A stretch of DNA of 16,635 nucleotides from Planctomycetota bacterium (GCA_020861125.1 JAJBSZ010000261.1:1-16635); one strand, 5' to 3'; numbered from the stretch's first letter, positions 6,373 to 14,824 are shown. Made by a program: numbers and translations. The notes: generated by a model not told the origin, from the letters alone.

Positions 6373-8310
6373 ATGGACGATCCCGTCGACACCAGCCTGG
6401 AGACGCCCCAGGTCCCGGCCGCTTCCGACCCGGCGGACAACAGTGAACGCGCCACCGACGAGACCACCGCTCCGTCCGGGGCGGACCAGGAACCGGCCGA
6501 ACCGCCGGTGCCGGAGGACGAGGACATCATCCGTCTCCGGCAGCTGCTGTTTTCCCGGGAGATGGCCCAACTCGACCGGTTGGCCGCCCTCCTGGATGAC
6601 CCCCGGGTCACCACCCGAATGGTCAGCGAGGTGCTGGCGGAGGCGATTCACCTGCGTACGGGCCAGGACCCGCGCCTGTCCATGGCCCTGGAACCGGTGG
6701 TGGACACCATCGTCAAATCCTCTCTCCATTCCCGCCGTAACGATTTCGTCAACGCGCTGTATCCGCTCATGGGTCCGACCATCCGCAAATCCATCGCCGA
6801 AAGCTTCCGTTCGATGATGGAAAACTTCAGCAAAAGCGTGGAGATGGCCTTCTCCTGGAAAGGACTGCGCTGGCGCCTGCAGGCCCTGCGTTCCGGCAAG
6901 CCGTTCAGCGAAATCGTCCTCCTGAACACCCTCGTCTACCGGGTGGAACAGGTATTCTGCATCCACCGTGACACCGGCTTGGTCCTGGCCCACCTTGCCA
7001 ACGAAAGCGTCGAAGCCCAGGACGCCGACATGGTCTCCGCCATGCTCACGGCCATCCGGGATTTTGTCCGCGACTGCTTTGCCGGCGGCAAGGACGAGGA
7101 ACTCCATTCCCTGCAAATGGGCGAATTCACGGTTCATATCGAATCCGGAACCCATGCCTATATCGCCTGCGTCATGCGGGGAACGCCGCCGCCCGAATAC
7201 CACGCCGAAATGCGGGCCGCCCTGGACCTCCTGCACATCGAATACGGCGAAGGCCTGTCCGCCTTCGACGGCGACAGCGAACCCTTCGCCGGCGCCGTGC
7301 GCTACCTTGACCGCTGTCTCCTGACTCGCTATGCCGACGACGGCAAGAAGATTCCCCTCTGTCCCACAGTGCTGCCGGCCCGGGTTCTCGCGATTCTTCT
7401 TGCCGCGGGCGGATATCTTTACCACAACCACCGGACCGCGGCGGCGGCGCAGGCGTTACTCGTGGCCGAGCGGGAGGCCTTCACCGCCACCATGCGCACC
7501 GCCCTCGGCCCGTTGCGGACCGAACCGGGGCTGATGCTGGTTGCCGTCGACGAAAAAGAGGCCGCCCCGTGGCCGGTCACGGCCCTCAGGGACGCTCTGG
7601 CCCGGGCGCCGGAGGAGGTCCTGCGGGAACACGGGACGGATCCCGGTCTCTTTTCCTTCCGGCTGATCCCGTATATGTCCTACGACCCGTCCATCGTCGT
7701 GCGCCGGGTGGAACGATCCATACAACCGCCCGATTCGGTGCGCATGGTTTTCGACGAAAACGGTACGCTCACCTTCACCGGCACGGCGCCGATGTCCTGG
7801 ATCGTCGCCACCCGCGAGGACGCCCGGGCCATTCCCGGGGTCGAGCACGTCGATGTCAGCGGCGTCCGGGATCCGATGATGGACCAGATCTCGGCGATGA
7901 TCGCCCGGGTCGAGAACACCGTCATCGAATTTCCCCTGGGACGGGACACCCCCATGCCCGCCGATCTGCCGCGGCTGATCGAGGCTATCGATACCCTGGT
8001 GGAACTGGAAGCGATTACCAAGCGGATGGGATTCTCCGCCTCCCTTACCATATACGGCCATGCCGATGCCGTCGGGGATGCGCGGCGCAATTATGAAATT
8101 AGCCAGGCCCGAGCGCGGACGGTGGCGGGCATGCTGTATGCCCGCGGCTCGAGCATGCCGGTGGCGATATACGGAATGGGGGCGGAATACCCCCGGGGCG
8201 AAGCGGGGGAACAGGCGGCCGGCGGCCAGAATCAGGCCAGCCGGCGGATCGAACTGCGGGTGCATTTCGCCCTGTCGCCTTCGGCCAGCCCGGAGATGTT
8301 CCGACGATAG
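6373..8310 (+). CDS. Membrane-anchored OmpA-family protein with longin/roadblock-like cytosolic part
   Basis: The protein has 645 residues. In order: an acidic, Pro-rich tail (1-50); a helical region (50-185) with the motif WKGLRWRLQALRSGKPF; an alpha/beta segment (about 185-310) that reads like a longin/roadblock fold; one membrane segment (about 334-352) after a KK cluster; a periplasmic part with a BON-like stretch (about 443-498); and a C-terminal OmpA peptidoglycan-binding domain (about 530-632, core TIYGHADAVGD and NQASRRIEL). There is no signal peptide, so the N-terminal half stays in the cytoplasm and the OmpA domain grips the wall. It starts 2 bases after the coiled-coil gene and ends 25 bases before the GTPase gene. 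Longin/roadblock domains commonly bind Ras-like GTPases, so it is probably the membrane partner of that GTPase. The OmpA call is firm; the longin-like call needs structure prediction. Confidence 0.92.
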   Translation: MDDPVDTSLETPQVPAASDPADNSERATDETTAPSGADQEPAEPPVPEDEDIIRLRQLLFSREMAQLDRLAALLDDPRVTTRMVSEVLAEAIHLRTGQDPRLSMALEPVVDTIVKSSLHSRRNDFVNALYPLMGPTIRKSIAESFRSMMENFSKSVEMAFSWKGLRWRLQALRSGKPFSEIVLLNTLVYRVEQVFCIHRDTGLVLAHLANESVEAQDADMVSAMLTAIRDFVRDCFAGGKDEELHSLQMGEFTVHIESGTHAYIACVMRGTPPPEYHAEMRAALDLLHIEYGEGLSAFDGDSEPFAGAVRYLDRCLLTRYADDGKKIPLCPTVLPARVLAILLAAGGYLYHNHRTAAAAQALLVAEREAFTATMRTALGPLRTEPGLMLVAVDEKEAAPWPVTALRDALARAPEEVLREHGTDPGLFSFRLIPYMSYDPSIVVRRVERSIQPPDSVRMVFDENGTLTFTGTAPMSWIVATREDARAIPGVEHVDVSGVRDPMMDQISAMIARVENTVIEFPLGRDTPMPADLPRLIEAIDTLVELEAITKRMGFSASLTIYGHADAVGDARRNYEISQARARTVAGMLYARGSSMPVAIYGMGAEYPRGEAGEQAAGGQNQASRRIELRVHFALSPSASPEMFRR

Positions 8311-8335
8311 GCGGCAATTTTAGACTGGGATTCGC

Positions 8336-8830
8336 ATGATCAGCAAGAAAGTATGCATGCTGGGCGGTTTTTCCGTGGGCAAGACCTCGTTGGTCGAGCG
8401 CTACGTCCACTCGTTGTTTTCCGACAGGTATCTCTCCACCGTCGGCGTGAAAATCAGCAAGAAAACCGTTCCGGTGGATGACCAACAGGTTACCCTGGTG
8501 CTGTGGGACATGGAAGGCAAGGACATCTACGCCAACGTCAACCTGTCCTACCTGCGCGGGGCCATGGGCTATTTCATCGTGGCCGACGGCTTGCGCAAGG
8601 AAAGCCTGGACGCGGCGCTCACCCTGCGGGAAGCGGCGCGAAAGACGGCGGGGGATATCCCGTTCTGCCTGCTCGTCAACAAGGCCGATCTCAAGGAACA
8701 GTGGGAAATCACCGATGCCCTCCTGGCCCCCCTGGCGGAGCAGGGAATCCAGGTGCTGGAGACCAGCGCCAAAACCGGTGCCGGCGTCGAGGAAGCCTTC
8801 ACCAGCCTAACCCGGTTGATGCTTCGCTAA
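8336..8830 (+). CDS. Ras/Rab-like small GTPase
   Basis: The protein has 164 residues, the length of a bare G domain. G1 is GGFSVGKTS (10-18), the switch I threonine is Thr35, G3 is WDMEGKD (57-63), G4 is NKAD (115-118) and G5 is TSAK (143-146). All nucleotide-contact motifs are intact. The residue after DxxG, where Ras and Rab have the catalytic Gln, is Lys62, so intrinsic GTP hydrolysis is probably slow or depends on a partner. There is no C-terminal lipidation cysteine or extension, so membrane recruitment would need another protein, most simply the OmpA-family protein encoded just upstream. It is not clearly MglA: the family is bacterial Rab-like GTPases of unknown function. GTPase identity is certain; its role is inferred. 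Confidence 0.95.
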   Translation: MISKKVCMLGGFSVGKTSLVERYVHSLFSDRYLSTVGVKISKKTVPVDDQQVTLVLWDMEGKDIYANVNLSYLRGAMGYFIVADGLRKESLDAALTLREAARKTAGDIPFCLLVNKADLKEQWEITDALLAPLAEQGIQVLETSAKTGAGVEEAFTSLTRLMLR

Positions 8831-8933
8831 AAACGGTTCGCCGCCGCGACGGGACCGTGCCTGAACTCCCCGGCGCCGCCGTTGGCATTGCCAAGCAGTA
8901 TGGCCTGAATTTTCGACAGAAGGACCGAGAAAA

Positions 8934-9851
8934 ATGGACGATCGAGAACTCGCCTACCGCCTGCTGCAATCGTTTCACTTCGCTGTCCTGCGTCGCACCG
9001 AGCCCCGCAGCTACCGGTTTTTCGGCCAGGTCCCCGTCTTCTACAACGAGATTTTCCCGGGCACGGCGGGCGAACCGTGCGTATCGCCATGGGACTCCTC
9101 GCCGATGCTGGAATATTTTCTCGAAGAAGCGGAGGCATTTTTCGACCGGGAGGAACCGGGTTTCATCGATTCCGGCCTGTGGGAGGAAGACGGCCGGACC
9201 CGTGAGAATACGGCCCTGCGGGCCCTGGCGGTGAACTTGGGGGAAGCGCAGGTCATCATTATCCGGCTGCTGGAGGAGGAGTATCTGGAGCGGCTCGGTA
9301 TTCTCCGCAAGGCCCGGGAGCAGCTGTTGGAAAACCGGCAGCTCAACACCTATCTCTCCATCTTCAAGGAGAAATCGCGCATCGACGGGCTGACCTGCAT
9401 TTTCAACCGGACCACCTTCATGGAATTGCTGTTGGATGAGATCAAACGGAGCCAAATTCTCGAATACCCGCTCGTCCTGCTGATCCTGGATATCGACAAC
9501 TTCAAGCGCGTCAACGATACCTACGGGCATCAGGCTGGGGACCGGGTGCTGCATGGCATGGGGTCGACCCTCAAGAACTCCCTGCGCCGGAACGATATCG
9601 TCGCCCGCTACGGCGGCGAGGAATTCGCCGTGCTCATACCCAACGCACCCATGCACGAGGCGGTCAAGGTGGCGGAAAAGATCCGGTGCAGCCTGGCCGC
9701 CATGACCGTGGAAAATACCCCCCGCGTCACCGTCAGTATTGGCTGTACCGCTTATACGGCAGGAGAAACACCCGAGGACTACTTCAAACGGGCGGACGAC
9801 GCCCTCTACCAAGCGAAGAAAACCGGCAAGAATCGGGTCTGCATCCTCTGA
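8934..9851 (+). CDS. Diguanylate cyclase (GGDEF) with unknown N-terminal domain
   Basis: The protein has 305 residues. The C-terminal GGDEF domain (about 150-305) makes c-di-GMP from two GTP. It has the active-site GGEEF (227-231), metal-binding LDIDNFK (Asp186) and a product-inhibition I-site RRND (218-221) exactly five residues before GGEEF, so it should be active and feedback-regulated. The N-terminal 120 residues (motifs YRLLQSFHFAVLRR and PVFYNEIFPG) are soluble and match no sensor domain I know; a helical linker (120-150) joins the two. No membrane segment is present. A 103-base gap separates it from the GTPase gene, but an AAGGACCGAG site precedes the ATG and no terminator lies between. 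The N-terminal domain may receive the GTPase signal (inference). Confidence 0.93.
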   Translation: MDDRELAYRLLQSFHFAVLRRTEPRSYRFFGQVPVFYNEIFPGTAGEPCVSPWDSSPMLEYFLEEAEAFFDREEPGFIDSGLWEEDGRTRENTALRALAVNLGEAQVIIIRLLEEEYLERLGILRKAREQLLENRQLNTYLSIFKEKSRIDGLTCIFNRTTFMELLLDEIKRSQILEYPLVLLILDIDNFKRVNDTYGHQAGDRVLHGMGSTLKNSLRRNDIVARYGGEEFAVLIPNAPMHEAVKVAEKIRCSLAAMTVENTPRVTVSIGCTAYTAGETPEDYFKRADDALYQAKKTGKNRVCIL

Positions 9852-9902
9852 CCTGACGGCCCCGCCTGCTCCTGCCGTCTCCCCCCTACACCGCGTTGCC
9901 GG

Positions 9903-10625
9903 TCACGTCCGGGCGCTGACGCCGAGATAGGCCTGCCGGACGGAATCGTCCTTTTCCAGCTCCCGAGCATTGCCGCTGAGGACGATCTTGCCCGACTGCA
10001 GGACATAACCACGATCGGAGATGAGCAAGGCCATGCGGGCGTTCTGTTCCACCAGGAGGATCGTGGTGTTCTGTTTGCGGATGGCTTCGATGGCTTCGAA
10101 GGTAGTCTCGACCATGACCGGGGCCAGCCCCATCGACGGTTCGTCCAGCAGGAGGAGTTTGGGCCGGGACATCATCGCCCGTCCCAGGGCCAGCATCTGC
10201 TGCTCGCCGCCGGATAGGGTGCCGGCCCGCTGCTGCCGGCGATCTTTCAGGATCGGAAAGGTCTCGTAGATGGTTTCCGTGACCTGGCGAAGCCAGGCTT
10301 TATCCCGCCGGCGGATGTAGCCGCCGATCTCCAGGTTTTCCTCCACCGTCATGTTGGCGAAAATTTTCCGCCCCTCCGGCACGCAGGATATGCCGGCGCG
10401 GACGATATCCGCCATGCTCAGGGGCGCAAGATCCTTTCCCTCGAAGACAATGCTGCCGCCGCCGATACGCAGGGCGCCGGTAATGGCGCGGAGGGTGGTG
10501 GTTTTGCCGGCGCCGTTGACGCCGATCAAACACACGATCTCCCCTTCGTTCACCGTCAAACTCAACCCGGCCAGGGCCGTGATGGCGCCATAGGAGGCAT
10601 GGACATCCCGCAGACTCAGCATCAT
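9903..10625 (-). CDS. livF: HAAT-family ABC transporter ATPase, LivF type
   Basis: The protein has 240 residues and is one of two ATPases powering the branched-chain amino acid-type (HAAT) importer. It has Walker A GVNGAGKTT (35-43), Q-loop region CVPEGRKIFANMTVEENL, signature LSGGEQQ (137-143) and Walker B LLLLDEP (157-163). The VPEGR motif and the short C-terminus are typical of LivF. Its ATG overlaps the livG stop in an ATGA arrangement (10622-10625), showing translational coupling. It is the last gene of the operon and converges on the diguanylate cyclase gene with about 50 bases between; no strong terminator is visible there. A second in-frame ATG follows immediately. Confidence 0.95.
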   Translation of the reverse strand: MMLSLRDVHASYGAITALAGLSLTVNEGEIVCLIGVNGAGKTTTLRAITGALRIGGGSIVFEGKDLAPLSMADIVRAGISCVPEGRKIFANMTVEENLEIGGYIRRRDKAWLRQVTETIYETFPILKDRRQQRAGTLSGGEQQMLALGRAMMSRPKLLLLDEPSMGLAPVMVETTFEAIEAIRKQNTTILLVEQNARMALLISDRGYVLQSGKIVLSGNARELEKDDSVRQAYLGVSART

Positions 10626-11404
10626 GAGCGTTCAACCTTTTCGTGGTATTTGCCCAGGTAAGCGGTGATCACTTCCTGGTTGTCCTGGATCTCGGCGGCG
10701 GTGCCCTCGGCGATTTTCTTGCCATAGCTGAGGACGATAATGCGCTCGGCCACATTCATGATCAGCCGCATGCGGTGTTCCACCACCAGCACCGCCGTTC
10801 CCCGGTCGCGGATAAGGCGGATCTGCCCGATCATCCGGTCGATTTCCTCCTCCGACATGCCGGCGGCCGGCTCATCCAGGAAAATAATTTTCGGTTCCGT
10901 CGCCATGGCCCGAGCGATCTCCAAGAGACGCCGTTTGCCGTAGGGCAGGCTGACCGCCCTCTGTTCCGCCTGGTCCGCCAGACCCACCATGTCGAGGAGC
11001 TCCATGGCCTTTTTCCGGTTGAGCGCCTCCTCCGCCCGGGCGGACGGCGCTCGCACCAGGGTCTTGACGAAGCCGGAACGCTGGCGGAAACAGCGGGCCA
11101 CCAGCACGTGCTGGAGCACGGTCAGAGTCTCGAACAGACGGAGGTTTTGGAACGTCCGCACCAAACCGCGGCGGACGATCATCTCCCGGGAGAGACGATC
11201 TATCCGCTCCCCGTCCAGGAACACCTGACCGCCGGTAAGACTGTAGACCTTGGTGATCAGGTTGATGGACGTGGTTTTGCCGGATCCGTTGGGACCGATA
11301 AGGGCGCAGATGTCGCCCCGGTCGACGGTGAAGCTGAGACCGTCCACTGCCTTGACGCCACCGAAATGCTTCTGGATTTCCTTCACCTCCAGGAGACTAG
11401 CCAT
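10622..11404 (-). CDS. livG: HAAT-family ABC transporter ATPase, LivG type
   Basis: The protein has 260 residues. It has Walker A GPNGSGKTT (37-45), the LivG hallmark TFQNLRLFETLTVLQHV, a signature loop reading LPYGKRR (153-159) rather than LSGGQ (usual for LivG, which has L-x-YG), and Walker B FLDEPAAGMS (175-184). I place the start at 11402-11404 because GGGGAGGAACGGC precedes it and the family begins at MASLLEVK; the open frame runs 17 codons further. The start lies inside the 3' end of livM, overlapping by 8 bases, and the stop overlaps livF. It pairs with LivF as the ATPase heterodimer. Confidence 0.95.
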   Translation of the reverse strand: MASLLEVKEIQKHFGGVKAVDGLSFTVDRGDICALIGPNGSGKTTSINLITKVYSLTGGQVFLDGERIDRLSREMIVRRGLVRTFQNLRLFETLTVLQHVLVARCFRQRSGFVKTLVRAPSARAEEALNRKKAMELLDMVGLADQAEQRAVSLPYGKRRLLEIARAMATEPKIIFLDEPAAGMSEEEIDRMIGQIRLIRDRGTAVLVVEHRMRLIMNVAERIIVLSYGKKIAEGTAAEIQDNQEVITAYLGKYHEKVERS

Positions 11405-12461
11405 GCCGTTCCTCCCCGCCGGCGGGCATCCCAAGAGCCCCGTCCGTACTGACAATGGCCGGCGGTTGCCCGGATTGCCGCCCGGTCGTAGCGGTCGGTC
11501 CGCCGTTACCGTCGCGGGCTTTCCGGAACCAGCGGACCACCCGCTCGATCACCACCATGAGACCGCCCGGCTCATAGAGGAGGATCAGGATGATGAAAAG
11601 GGCGAATACGGTCACGTATTTTTCCTTGAGCGGCCGCAGGAGCTCGATGGCGACGGTCAGGATGGAACCGCCCAGTATGGCACCGGGCACGGTGGAGAGC
11701 CCGCCAACCACCAGCATGCACATGAAGATCGAGTTGTATTCAAAGGTGTAAATATCCGGCGAGATGAAGGTATGGAAGCTGGCGAAGAAGGCGCCGGCCA
11801 CGCCAGTGTAAATGCCGCACAACACGAAGGCCATGACCTTGACCCGGGTGGAATTGAGACCCGACAGTTCGGTGGCCAACTGGTCGTCCCGCACCGCCTT
11901 GAAGGCCAGGCCGAAACGGGAGTCCTCAATGAGAACGGCGATACCGCTCAGCACCGCCACAAAGGCCAATGCCAGGTAAAACATGTTGAGGTTGTCGGTG
12001 AAGTCAATACCCCAGAAGGTAGGCCGCGGGATGTCCGGAACGCCCCACACCCCCTTGGTGAGGGACATCCAGTTCCGCAGAATATCCGTGACCACGATGA
12101 TGAATCCCATGGACATCAGCGCCAGATAGGCGCCGCTGATGCGCAGGGTGGGAATACCGATGATCAGGGAGCAGAGGGCGCTGGTGAAGATGGCGAAGGG
12201 CAACGCCTGCCAAAAACGGAAGCCACAGTAGACGAACAGCAGAGCGCTGGTGTAGCTGGCGATGGCGAAGAACGCCACCGTACCCATGAACACCTGGCCG
12301 GCGAAGCCGAGGATGAAATTCAGCGCCAACACCAGCATCACGTTGATGCAAATATTGTTCAGAACAAAAACAGTATACATGTCGGTGGTAAACAACGGCA
12401 CCAGCGCCAGCGCCAGGATGAAGACGCCTATGGACCAGTTGCGCACGGTTGACGATTGCAA
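11397..12461 (-). CDS. livM: HAAT-family ABC transporter permease, LivM type
   Basis: The protein has 354 residues and many membrane segments. It carries LivM-family motifs: LNFILGFAGQVFMGTVAFFAIASY (about 48-71), GIPTLRISGAYLALMSMGF, and the ATPase-contact EAA-like loop SRFGLAFKAVRDDQLATELSGLN. It begins at a TTG codon (12459-12461): AAGGAG lies 7 bases upstream and no ATG is available nearby. The last 40 residues (GNGGPTATTGRQ...) form an unusual hydrophilic Gly/Pro-rich cytoplasmic tail beyond the normal LivM end. The gap to livH is 83 bases with no clear terminator. Confidence 0.94.
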   Translation of the reverse strand: MQSSTVRNWSIGVFILALALVPLFTTDMYTVFVLNNICINVMLVLALNFILGFAGQVFMGTVAFFAIASYTSALLFVYCGFRFWQALPFAIFTSALCSLIIGIPTLRISGAYLALMSMGFIIVVTDILRNWMSLTKGVWGVPDIPRPTFWGIDFTDNLNMFYLALAFVAVLSGIAVLIEDSRFGLAFKAVRDDQLATELSGLNSTRVKVMAFVLCGIYTGVAGAFFASFHTFISPDIYTFEYNSIFMCMLVVGGLSTVPGAILGGSILTVAIELLRPLKEKYVTVFALFIILILLYEPGGLMVVIERVVRWFRKARDGNGGPTATTGRQSGQPPAIVSTDGALGMPAGGEERHG

Positions 12462-12544
12462 GGGCCGACTCCTTTTTCTTGCCCGGTGAAATCAAGGGAA
12501 GGGACGGCCGTAAACCGACCGACCACGGCTGATGGCCCGGTCCC

Positions 12545-13429
12545 CTAGAGGCCACCGGTTTCGCGCCGTTTGCCGAGCAGGCCTTCCGGTTTGACGATCA
12601 GGAGGATGATGATAAAGAGGTAGGCGATGGCGTCCTTGTAGAGAGAAGAAACGTAGGCGGCGCCGAAGGTCTCCACCAGTCCCAAAAGCAGACCGCCGAT
12701 CATCGCTCCGTAGACACTGGTGAAGGACCCGATGATACAGGCTCCAAAGCCCTTGAAGCCGATAAGCTGCAGGTACGGGTCGATAGAGAATACCGGCGCC
12801 ACCAGCATACCGGCGATGCCGCCCAGTATGGAAGAATAGGCGAAGATCAGGGAGATGGACCGATCGGTATTGATACCCATCAGCGCGGCCGTGTCCTTGT
12901 CCACCGACACCGCGCGCATCACCTTGCCCGCCATGGTATTCTGAAACACCCAGTACTGGATGGCCAGGAGAAAGACGGTCATGGCGAAAATAAAAATGGT
13001 CTGGTGGAAAACAGCGATGCCGAAAATCGTGACCGAATCTTGACCAAACACGCCGCGGGTGCCTTGGGGATAGGGCGACCAGATGATCAGTGCCAGGTTA
13101 CCGATCAGCATCCCCAACGCCACCAGACTCACCAGCAGGGTGCGGATATGGGCCCGCTTGAACGGGCGGTAGAACAGGCGCTCGCAGACCATGCCGAAGA
13201 CGGCCATGGTGGCGAGGAGGATCGGGAATGACACCGCGAACGGGAGATTCAGGGAATTGGTCAGGAAAACCCCGTACACGTACCCGCCGATCATGACGAA
13301 ACTGCCCTGAGCCAGATTGATGATGCCTACCGAATTGAAGAGAAAGCTGTAGCCCAGCGCGATCAATCCGTAGACGCAGCCGATGGCGAGACCCGACACC
13401 ACCTGCTGCACAAAAACGGTCACGTTCAT
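12545..13429 (-). CDS. livH: HAAT-family ABC transporter permease, LivH type
   Basis: The protein has 294 residues and about eight hydrophobic segments. Family motifs are VSGLAIGCVYGLIALGYSFLF, GIINLAQGSFVMIGGYV, and the coupling loop MAGKVMRAVSVDKDTAALMGIN. It ends in KPEGLLGKR, as in most LivH proteins. I chose the ATG at 13427-13429, which has AAGGAA upstream and gives the standard family N-terminus; the open frame extends 15 codons further with no family match. It forms the membrane channel with LivM. Confidence 0.95.
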   Translation of the reverse strand: MNVTVFVQQVVSGLAIGCVYGLIALGYSFLFNSVGIINLAQGSFVMIGGYVYGVFLTNSLNLPFAVSFPILLATMAVFGMVCERLFYRPFKRAHIRTLLVSLVALGMLIGNLALIIWSPYPQGTRGVFGQDSVTIFGIAVFHQTIFIFAMTVFLLAIQYWVFQNTMAGKVMRAVSVDKDTAALMGINTDRSISLIFAYSSILGGIAGMLVAPVFSIDPYLQLIGFKGFGACIIGSFTSVYGAMIGGLLLGLVETFGAAYVSSLYKDAIAYLFIIILLIVKPEGLLGKRRETGGL

Positions 13430-13548
13430 GCCTATTCCTTGTACGAGGAGCGCCGGGGCCTGCCTTACCGGCACGCCCGGCCGCGCCAGCGTGAGAGCGC
13501 CGACCGGCGAGACAGGAGGTCTTGACCGGGGAAATGCTTCGATTGCCG

Positions 13549-13575
13549 GGCCCGGCGGGTTGCGGCCACCGGGCC
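13549..13575. repeat. Hairpin between binding-protein gene and livH
   Basis: GGCCCGG and CCGGGCC pair across 13 bases, just after the binding-protein stop on the minus strand, with no T run behind it. Stem-loops here in periplasmic transport operons often protect the binding-protein message so that it is made in excess over the permease. That role is an inference. Confidence 0.4.
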
Positions 13576-13588
13576 TGGCGGACGCGGG

Positions 13589-14725
13589 CTATTTACCGCT
13601 ACCCTTAACGGTGGCGACCACTTCCTGCACCCCGTCCTTGCGGTAGACGACCATCAGGAGTTCGTGGATCATATTGCCGTCGGGCGATCCATTATAGGTG
13701 AGGCCGGTGGCGCCGGGATATTCCTTGATCTGGCGGTAGGCATCGCGAATCTTCTCCCGGTCGGTGGTGGTGCCGGCGTCCTTCATGGCCTGGGCGATGG
13801 TCATGATGCCGTCATAGCCGAGGGCGGCGAAGAAGTCCTGCGGCGGGATGTTGTGGAACGCCTCGAAATCGCGGTTGAATTTCTGGACCACCGGATTCGG
13901 GTTGTCGGGAATGTAGGTGCAGACCGCGTAAACCCCTTCCGACGACTCCAGAGCGACGTCGTAAAACGGTTTGGAAGCGCCGACGGAGGTGGTGAAGATA
14001 GTCACTTCCGGCATGAGCTGCCGCGCCTGCTTGGTGATCATGCCGATGGCGGGAACACCACAAAACAGGAGCATGGCGTTGGCACCCGACTGCTTGACCT
14101 GCAGCAGCTGCGACGTGAAGTCCTTGTCGTTCAAATTCATCGCTTCGTTGGCGACCAGCTCGACGCCTCGCGCCTTCAGGACATCCTGAAAACTGTCGCG
14201 GCCACCGATGCCAAACTGATCCGACTGGTAAATGCAGGCGAATTTATCCAGACCCAGCGTATCGATGGCATAGTTGGCGACCACCTCAACCGTGAGCAGG
14301 TCGTTTTCGCGCATCCGGTTGAGCCACGGGTTTTTCTCCGAATTCTCGTCCAGACTCGGCGCACTGCCCAGCCCGAGGTGAAGCACGCGGTTTTGCCGGG
14401 TCATGGGTTCCACGGCCAGCACCACCGAACTGGAATGGCATCCCATCAGGGCGATGATCTGGTCATTGAAAATCAGCCGCTGCGCCACGGTGCGGCCGGT
14501 GGAGGGCGAATGCTCGGAATCGAGCCATGACAATTCCACCTTGTTGCCCAGAATTCCGCCTTCTTCGTTCAGCAGATGCACCGCCAGCCGCGCGCCGGCT
14601 TCGATGGACTGACCAAAACCCACCTGCAAGGCCGCCATGCCGCCGATACGCACCGGTTCACCGGCCGCCACCACGCCTGCCAGAGCGCACACCGCCACTG
14701 CCAGCCAGAATCTCCTCACCATCAT
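13589..14725 (-). CDS. Periplasmic substrate-binding protein of the HAAT transporter (LivJ/LivK-like)
   Basis: The protein has 378 residues. A signal peptide (MVRRFWLAVAVCALAGVVAAG, about 1-23) is followed by a type I periplasmic binding fold of the Peripla_BP_6 class: GGMAALQVGFGQSIEAGARLAV, IIALMGCHSSSVVLAVEP, and SDQFGIGGRDSFQDVLKARG. The ATG pair at 14720-14725 follows GGAGGAGATCGGC. It captures the ligand outside the inner membrane and delivers it to LivH/LivM. The branched-chain amino acid name is a family default: related proteins also bind aromatic acids, amides and urea, and the ligand cannot be read here. It is the first gene of the operon, with about 260 bases of leader before it. 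Confidence 0.93.
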   Translation of the reverse strand: MMVRRFWLAVAVCALAGVVAAGEPVRIGGMAALQVGFGQSIEAGARLAVHLLNEEGGILGNKVELSWLDSEHSPSTGRTVAQRLIFNDQIIALMGCHSSSVVLAVEPMTRQNRVLHLGLGSAPSLDENSEKNPWLNRMRENDLLTVEVVANYAIDTLGLDKFACIYQSDQFGIGGRDSFQDVLKARGVELVANEAMNLNDKDFTSQLLQVKQSGANAMLLFCGVPAIGMITKQARQLMPEVTIFTTSVGASKPFYDVALESSEGVYAVCTYIPDNPNPVVQKFNRDFEAFHNIPPQDFFAALGYDGIMTIAQAMKDAGTTTDREKIRDAYRQIKEYPGATGLTYNGSPDGNMIHELLMVVYRKDGVQEVVATVKGSGK

Positions 14726-14824
14726 GCCGATCTCCTCCAGTAAAACCCAGCAAAAGTGGAGCACAAACCCACAGAACGGAAGCCGGAAACCGACACCGAT
14801 TCCGTCGCTTTTTCACCTCCAACG

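Noticed and set aside
5737..7431. 564-codon minus-strand open frame across the coiled-coil and OmpA genes
   Set aside because: It mirrors the codon structure of two clear plus-strand genes and gives a low-complexity protein without motifs.
9852..9902. Bidirectional terminator between the cyclase and livF genes
   Set aside because: Only a 5-pair GACGG/CCGTC stem with a wide loop is present and there is no T run.
11250..12452. 400-codon plus-strand open frame opposite livM
   Set aside because: It is an antisense shadow of a membrane permease, shown by His/Asp/Gln-rich sequence opposite hydrophobic codons.
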